This document shows, piece by piece, positions 61,209 through 64,000 of a DNA stretch of 64,000 nt. Position 1 is the first letter of the stretch. Every line of letters begins with the position of its first letter. Location: positions 1 to 64,000 of the forward strand of contig NZ_JAMBOE010000012.1 in assembly GCF_023715465.1 (NCBI RefSeq), in the 5' to 3' direction. The translations under genes were made by a program, and so were the position numbers. The notes below the pieces were generated by a model. That model had not been told where the DNA came from and did no database searches. It saw only the letters and a list, made by a program, of their open reading frames with translations. This DNA is from Paenibacillus macerans (GTDB taxonomy: Bacteria; Bacillota; Bacilli; Paenibacillales; Paenibacillaceae).

Positions 61209-61606
61209 TACAGCGCCTCTTCTCTTTTATTATTTTTCTTGCTTTCCTGAATACGTTTTGCATAACGTGAAATTTTTACGTCAATTCCTTCCAAGGCTTT
61301 GGTCATCAACGAAATTTCAGCCAGCACCGCTTGCTTGTGATTTTTCAACATTTCCAGCCGGAGTTCAGTGGTCTGATCTCCTTCTACTACCCAAGCAATA
61401 TACTGCTTGATGCCACGTATGGACATGTGCGTGTTTTTTAAATAAGTAACGATTTCAAGGAGCGTCATTTGATCTTCCGAAAACAACCGCCTGCCCGCTT
61501 CATCGCGCTCGATTAGTGGGAGCAGTCCCTTTTTTTCATAATAACGCAACGTCGATTCCGGAATATTGAACTTGGCTGAAACTTCGCTAATGGAATAATA
61601 CTTCAT
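61208..61606 (-). CDS. MerR family transcriptional regulator
   Basis: A 132-residue MerR protein: YYSISEVSAKFNIPESTLRYYEKKGLLPLIERDEAGRRLFSEDQMTLLEIVTYLKNTHMSIRGIKQYI is the winged helix, followed by a long dimerisation helix and a basic tail. It resembles the small MerR regulators paired with SDR or aldo-keto reductase genes. It probably binds the 22-bp palindrome at 61653 and activates its own operon. Confidence 0.9.
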   Translation of the reverse strand: MKYYSISEVSAKFNIPESTLRYYEKKGLLPLIERDEAGRRLFSEDQMTLLEIVTYLKNTHMSIRGIKQYIAWVVEGDQTTELRLEMLKNHKQAVLAEISLMTKALEGIDVKISRYAKRIQESKKNNKREEAL

Positions 61607-61648
61607 CTGGAGACCTCCAAATTTGATCTCATTGCCGACAGGAATAGC

Positions 61649-61680
61649 ATACGACTTAAACCATGGTTTAAGTCAATACA
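61649..61680 (-). promoter_or_regulatory. MerR-type promoter with 22-bp palindrome
   Basis: A perfect palindrome runs from 61653 to 61674 (half site GACTTAAACCA). On the minus strand TTGACT and TATGCT are separated by 19 bases, so the palindrome fills an over-long spacer, as MerR activators require. Confidence 0.88.
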
Positions 61681-61791
61681 TGATATTTTAGCCTGACAGC
61701 CCGTCTATTTATTGTTCAGATATCGTTGTTAAACTGGTATATTAGGAGTTGGATTCTGCTTTTTTTAACAATGGAGGTGGAAAATTACTTT

Positions 61792-62694
61792 ATGCAAAAA
61801 CAAGCGGTAACGGACGAACTGGTTTTCAGAGCGATGGAGAGGAATCTGGCTATTATCCGTTTTGACATCGATCGAAAGGTAACCTATGTAAACGAGGTTT
61901 TCGCGAATACGATGGGATATTCAATTGAGGATATACTGAAGATGCAGCATCGGGACTTCTGCTTTGACTCATTTGTTAACTCACCGGCCTATGAGCAGTT
62001 CTGGGGGGCACTGCTGTCCGGGCAAAGCTTTCAGGATAAGATTGAACGGAAAAACTCCCGCGGTGAAACGGTGTGGCTGGAGGCCACCTATATGCCGATA
62101 TTTGATGAACAGGATTCCGAGATCATCGGCGTCTCCAAAGTCGCAACGGATATTACCAAACGCCAATTTGGCCTGTCCACTGTGGTTAAGGAATTGGAGA
62201 AGACCTCCCAAGGCTTAAACCAGCGTGCCGAGGAGGGGATTAGCCGGAGCAGGGAACTGCTGCTCAGTGTGGACCGGATTGCTGAGTTTTCGGAGGATAA
62301 CACCCTCACCCTTGAGGGGCTGCAGGAACAGGCCAAATCGATCCAGGGGATCGTGCAGACCATCCGTGATATTGCCTCACAGACCAACCTGCTCGCTTTA
62401 AATGCAGCCATCGAGGCAGCCCATGCGGGTCCATACGGCAGAGGGTTTGATGTAGTAGCTACGGAGGTGCGCAAGCTGTCGGGCGAGGTGTCGGAATCCA
62501 TCACCAAGGTGCAGAGCGCCATTAGCGGCATTACAAAAGAGATTTCCGAGATTTCAGACGGCATCGGCCGCGTCCAGTCTTCTACCGTGGAGAGCCAGCA
62601 ACAGATACGAGTGACCATGGAAGACTTCAGCAGCATCGTGGACTCTGCCCAAAAACTAGATGAACAGGCCCGGAACGTTGCTGAAAATATATAA
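61792..62694 (+). CDS. Cytosolic PAS methyl-accepting chemotaxis protein
   Basis: A 300-residue soluble receptor. The PAS domain is at the N-terminus ([31 protein letters not shown], with PAC motif [31 protein letters not shown]). The MCP signalling domain follows with the tip motif [40 protein letters not shown]. It has no membrane segment and lacks the full-length methylation helices, so it is a short MCP-like signalling unit that may sense redox or a small ligand. ATG 61792 is after GGAGGTGG. Confidence 0.88.
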   Translation: MQKQAVTDELVFRAMERNLAIIRFDIDRKVTYVNEVFANTMGYSIEDILKMQHRDFCFDSFVNSPAYEQFWGALLSGQSFQDKIERKNSRGETVWLEATYMPIFDEQDSEIIGVSKVATDITKRQFGLSTVVKELEKTSQGLNQRAEEGISRSRELLLSVDRIAEFSEDNTLTLEGLQEQAKSIQGIVQTIRDIASQTNLLALNAAIEAAHAGPYGRGFDVVATEVRKLSGEVSESITKVQSAISGITKEISEISDGIGRVQSSTVESQQQIRVTMEDFSSIVDSAQKLDEQARNVAENI

Positions 62695-62706
62695 ATATGG
62701 CATAGT

Positions 62707-62724
62707 CCCCCCGACCAAGGGGGG
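62707..62724 (+). terminator. Hairpin after the chemotaxis gene
   Basis: CCCCCC and GGGGGG pair around GACCAA, followed by ATTT. A short terminator-like hairpin. Confidence 0.5.
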
Positions 62725-62756
62725 ATTTACCCGCTACGGTGCGACTTAAGGAAGAG

Positions 62757-62895
62757 GGGAACTCCCACGAAATGCAAAAGTGCAGTTCATTTCCGGTCAA
62801 AAGCTGCTTTTTTATCGGATAGCCTCAAATGAGATGCACTTTTGCATTTCAATCGGACTGAAATGGGAGTTTACGGAGAATAGAATGCACTTTTG
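62757..62895. repeat. Dispersed repeat family C, shorter copy
   Basis: One direct unit (GAAATGCAAAAGTGCAGTTC) and two inverted units (ATGCACTTTTGCATTTC and ATGCACTTTTGCAGTT) match the copy at 38721-38925. It fills the space between the convergent chemotaxis and lipoprotein genes. Confidence 0.8.
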
Positions 62896-62898
62896 CAG

Positions 62899-63612
62899 TT
62901 ATTTCTTTTGAAAGATATGGCCTGCTACCTCGCCAATTTCGATTTTTCCGTTACCGGATTGCGTAATGGTTGCATCTTGCGTCACATGGTCGATATTGAG
63001 ACTCCCGTCACCCACATGGATCTCGGCTGAGCCATTTACACGATCGATCTGAATATGTCCATTAATATTGTCAATGGTTACATCCGAACCGATATCGCGA
63101 ACTGTGATGTCGCCGTCCCGGTTATCGATTTCAAGCGGGCCGGATAGATTAGACACTTGAATATCGCCGTTAATATTGTCAATTTTGGCGCTGGACGATA
63201 GATCTGAAATGTGGATATTGCCGTCCCGATGTGACTTAATGGCCAGCTCAAGTTGGTTGGGAACTTTGATTTCCAGATCAACGGCCCCCGATCCCATAGC
63301 TAGAAATTGCCCTCTATACCGTGCATCTAAATAAGCGGTATCTTGCTGTGCTTCCAGCTTTAGCTCCAATTTGTCCATACGGACCCCGTTCGCCCTGGCA
63401 AGAGGAACAACCTCGATCCGATCGGAATCAGCATTACCCGTAATATGAATTTCCCCATTCCGATGGTCAATGACCAGCTTCGTTAGACCGTCCGCTTGTA
63501 GTTCCAGGTTCTTCGCAGCTGTCTCCGCTGATTCTTCTTTCGCCCCGCAGGCCGCAAGCAAAAGCAGGAACACTACAAATACGGCACTCTGCATTATTTT
63601 TACTCGGATCAT
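62899..63612 (-). CDS. DUF4097-like beta-repeat lipoprotein
   Basis: A 237-residue lipoprotein (signal IMQSAVFVVFLLLLAAC, lipobox LAAC). The mature part is a run of short beta repeats with the pattern hydrophobic-D-N/H-G-x-I (DHRNGEIHITGN, NINGDIQVSNL, NRDGDITVRDI, NINGHIQIDRV, VGDGSLNIDHV), typical of DUF4097/DUF2807-like right-handed beta structures. Such proteins are often encoded beside ABC-2 permeases or PspC regulators in envelope-stress loci. ATG 63612 follows ACGGAG. The partial ABC-2 permease gene lies upstream on the same strand. Confidence 0.8.
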   Translation of the reverse strand: MIRVKIMQSAVFVVFLLLLAACGAKEESAETAAKNLELQADGLTKLVIDHRNGEIHITGNADSDRIEVVPLARANGVRMDKLELKLEAQQDTAYLDARYRGQFLAMGSGAVDLEIKVPNQLELAIKSHRDGNIHISDLSSSAKIDNINGDIQVSNLSGPLEIDNRDGDITVRDIGSDVTIDNINGHIQIDRVNGSAEIHVGDGSLNIDHVTQDATITQSGNGKIEIGEVAGHIFQKK

Positions 63613-63661
63613 TTTTATTCTCCGTTTCTTTTTAGAAGTTTTTGCTCTGGAAATCCGCTTC

Positions 63662-64000
63662 TCAGACCACATCGCGTTTTACGAACAAGGGATACGATAT
63701 CAAATGCATGACGGCGATGTGGAGCACGATAAGGGCAAGAGAAAACCCTGCCGTTATCCCAGCAACCGAAGGATTTCCGTATAAAAATGGCGTAAGATCC
63801 GTATGTGAGAAAATGAAATATTTTGTCCAGGCCCACCCGTCCATTGCGATCGCGATAACAAACCCGGCCAAAGAGATAAGCAGGGAAATCACGATCGAGA
63901 AGGTCGTACTGCGAAAGGCGGCGGAAATCATGAAAGCAAGCGTAATTGCGATCAGCAGGAAGGGAATATTGAGCACATATCCTGCCAGTAAAGCCTGCAG
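63662..64000 (-). CDS. ABC-2 type permease, C-terminal part
   Basis: The frame is open to the window edge, so only the last 112 residues are seen. Helices include NIPFLLIAITLAFMISAAF, SIVISLLISLAGFVIAIAM and ITAGFSLALIVLHIAVMHLI, ending LFVKRDVV. This is the end of an ABC-2-type permease such as bacitracin or lantibiotic exporters carry. The stop is 49 bases before the lipoprotein start, suggesting an operon. Confidence 0.75.
   Translation of the reverse strand: MQALLAGYVLNIPFLLIAITLAFMISAAFRSTTFSIVISLLISLAGFVIAIAMDGWAWTKYFIFSHTDLTPFLYGNPSVAGITAGFSLALIVLHIAVMHLISYPLFVKRDVV

Overview
The window looks like chromosome of a Paenibacillus-type Firmicute. Evidence seen directly: strong AGGAGG-like ribosome binding sites, many GTG and TTG starts, a leucine T-box leader, a glycine riboswitch leader, a perfect Fur box, YesM/YesN-type two-component regulators beside a sugar ABC importer of the LplB/YtcP kind, and very large secreted multidomain glycosidases. 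No rRNA, tRNA, transposase gene or CRISPR array was recognised. The genus is an inference from gene style, not from a marker gene.

Layout. 1-13 kb is an accessory stretch of regulator/target pairs (PadR + hydrolase, TetR + MATE pump, XRE/MmyB-type + SDR, VOC + TetR, Dabb, XRE/MmyB-type, TPR protein with a broken upstream partner, second MATE pump). 13-20.5 kb holds a truncated response regulator coupled to an S41 protease, a TetR / SnoaL-like / YhgE-like membrane protein group, and cupin - WYL regulator - DinB. 20.9-26.8 kb is an AraC-headed catabolic cluster (two Gfo/Idh/MocA oxidoreductases, a DUF993 aldolase-like protein and a sugar-phosphate isomerase/epimerase-like protein). 27-38 kb is a hemicellulose/arabinan locus: secreted GH43 enzyme, two ABC permeases, solute-binding lipoprotein, YesM-like kinase and YesN-like regulator. 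39-44.7 kb has MarR + hydrolase, T-box + leuA, a DUF1835 protein and TerC. 44.8-50.7 kb has a double-domain lipoprotein, a two-component system, riboswitch + CycA-like permease and an HprK paralogue. 51-55 kb is a Fur-boxed iron-siderophore ABC importer. 55-64 kb has MerR + SRPBCC, a secreted GH16 laminarinase, twin small basic proteins, MerR + SDR, a PAS chemotaxis protein, a DUF4097-like lipoprotein and the end of an ABC-2 permease.

The most unusual content is between genes. Three unrelated intergenic repeat families (126-240, 10163-10367 and 13041-13245; 11303-11380 and 50854-51080; 38721-38925 and 62757-62895) share one architecture: two direct units of about 25-45 nt followed by two inverted units, able to fold as nested hairpins and mostly placed between convergent genes. 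A fourth, MITE-like family (24436-24624, 32602-32791, partial 23144-23247) sits inside operons, and one copy supplies the stop codon of a dehydrogenase gene. A fifth short repeat (31628-31698, 36383-36513) precedes ribosome binding sites in the GH43 locus.

The window also carries several collapsed gene copies: a four-block remnant of the sugar ABC operon at 27018-27338 that leaves a duplicate promoter ahead of the GH43 gene, a two-block remnant of the SnoaL/YhgE pair at 38155-38610, an SDR C-terminal fragment at 20655-20803, a MazE-like antitoxin tail at 50604-50735, and a broken gene at 10959-11303. Together they suggest a genome in which segments duplicate and then collapse by internal deletion.
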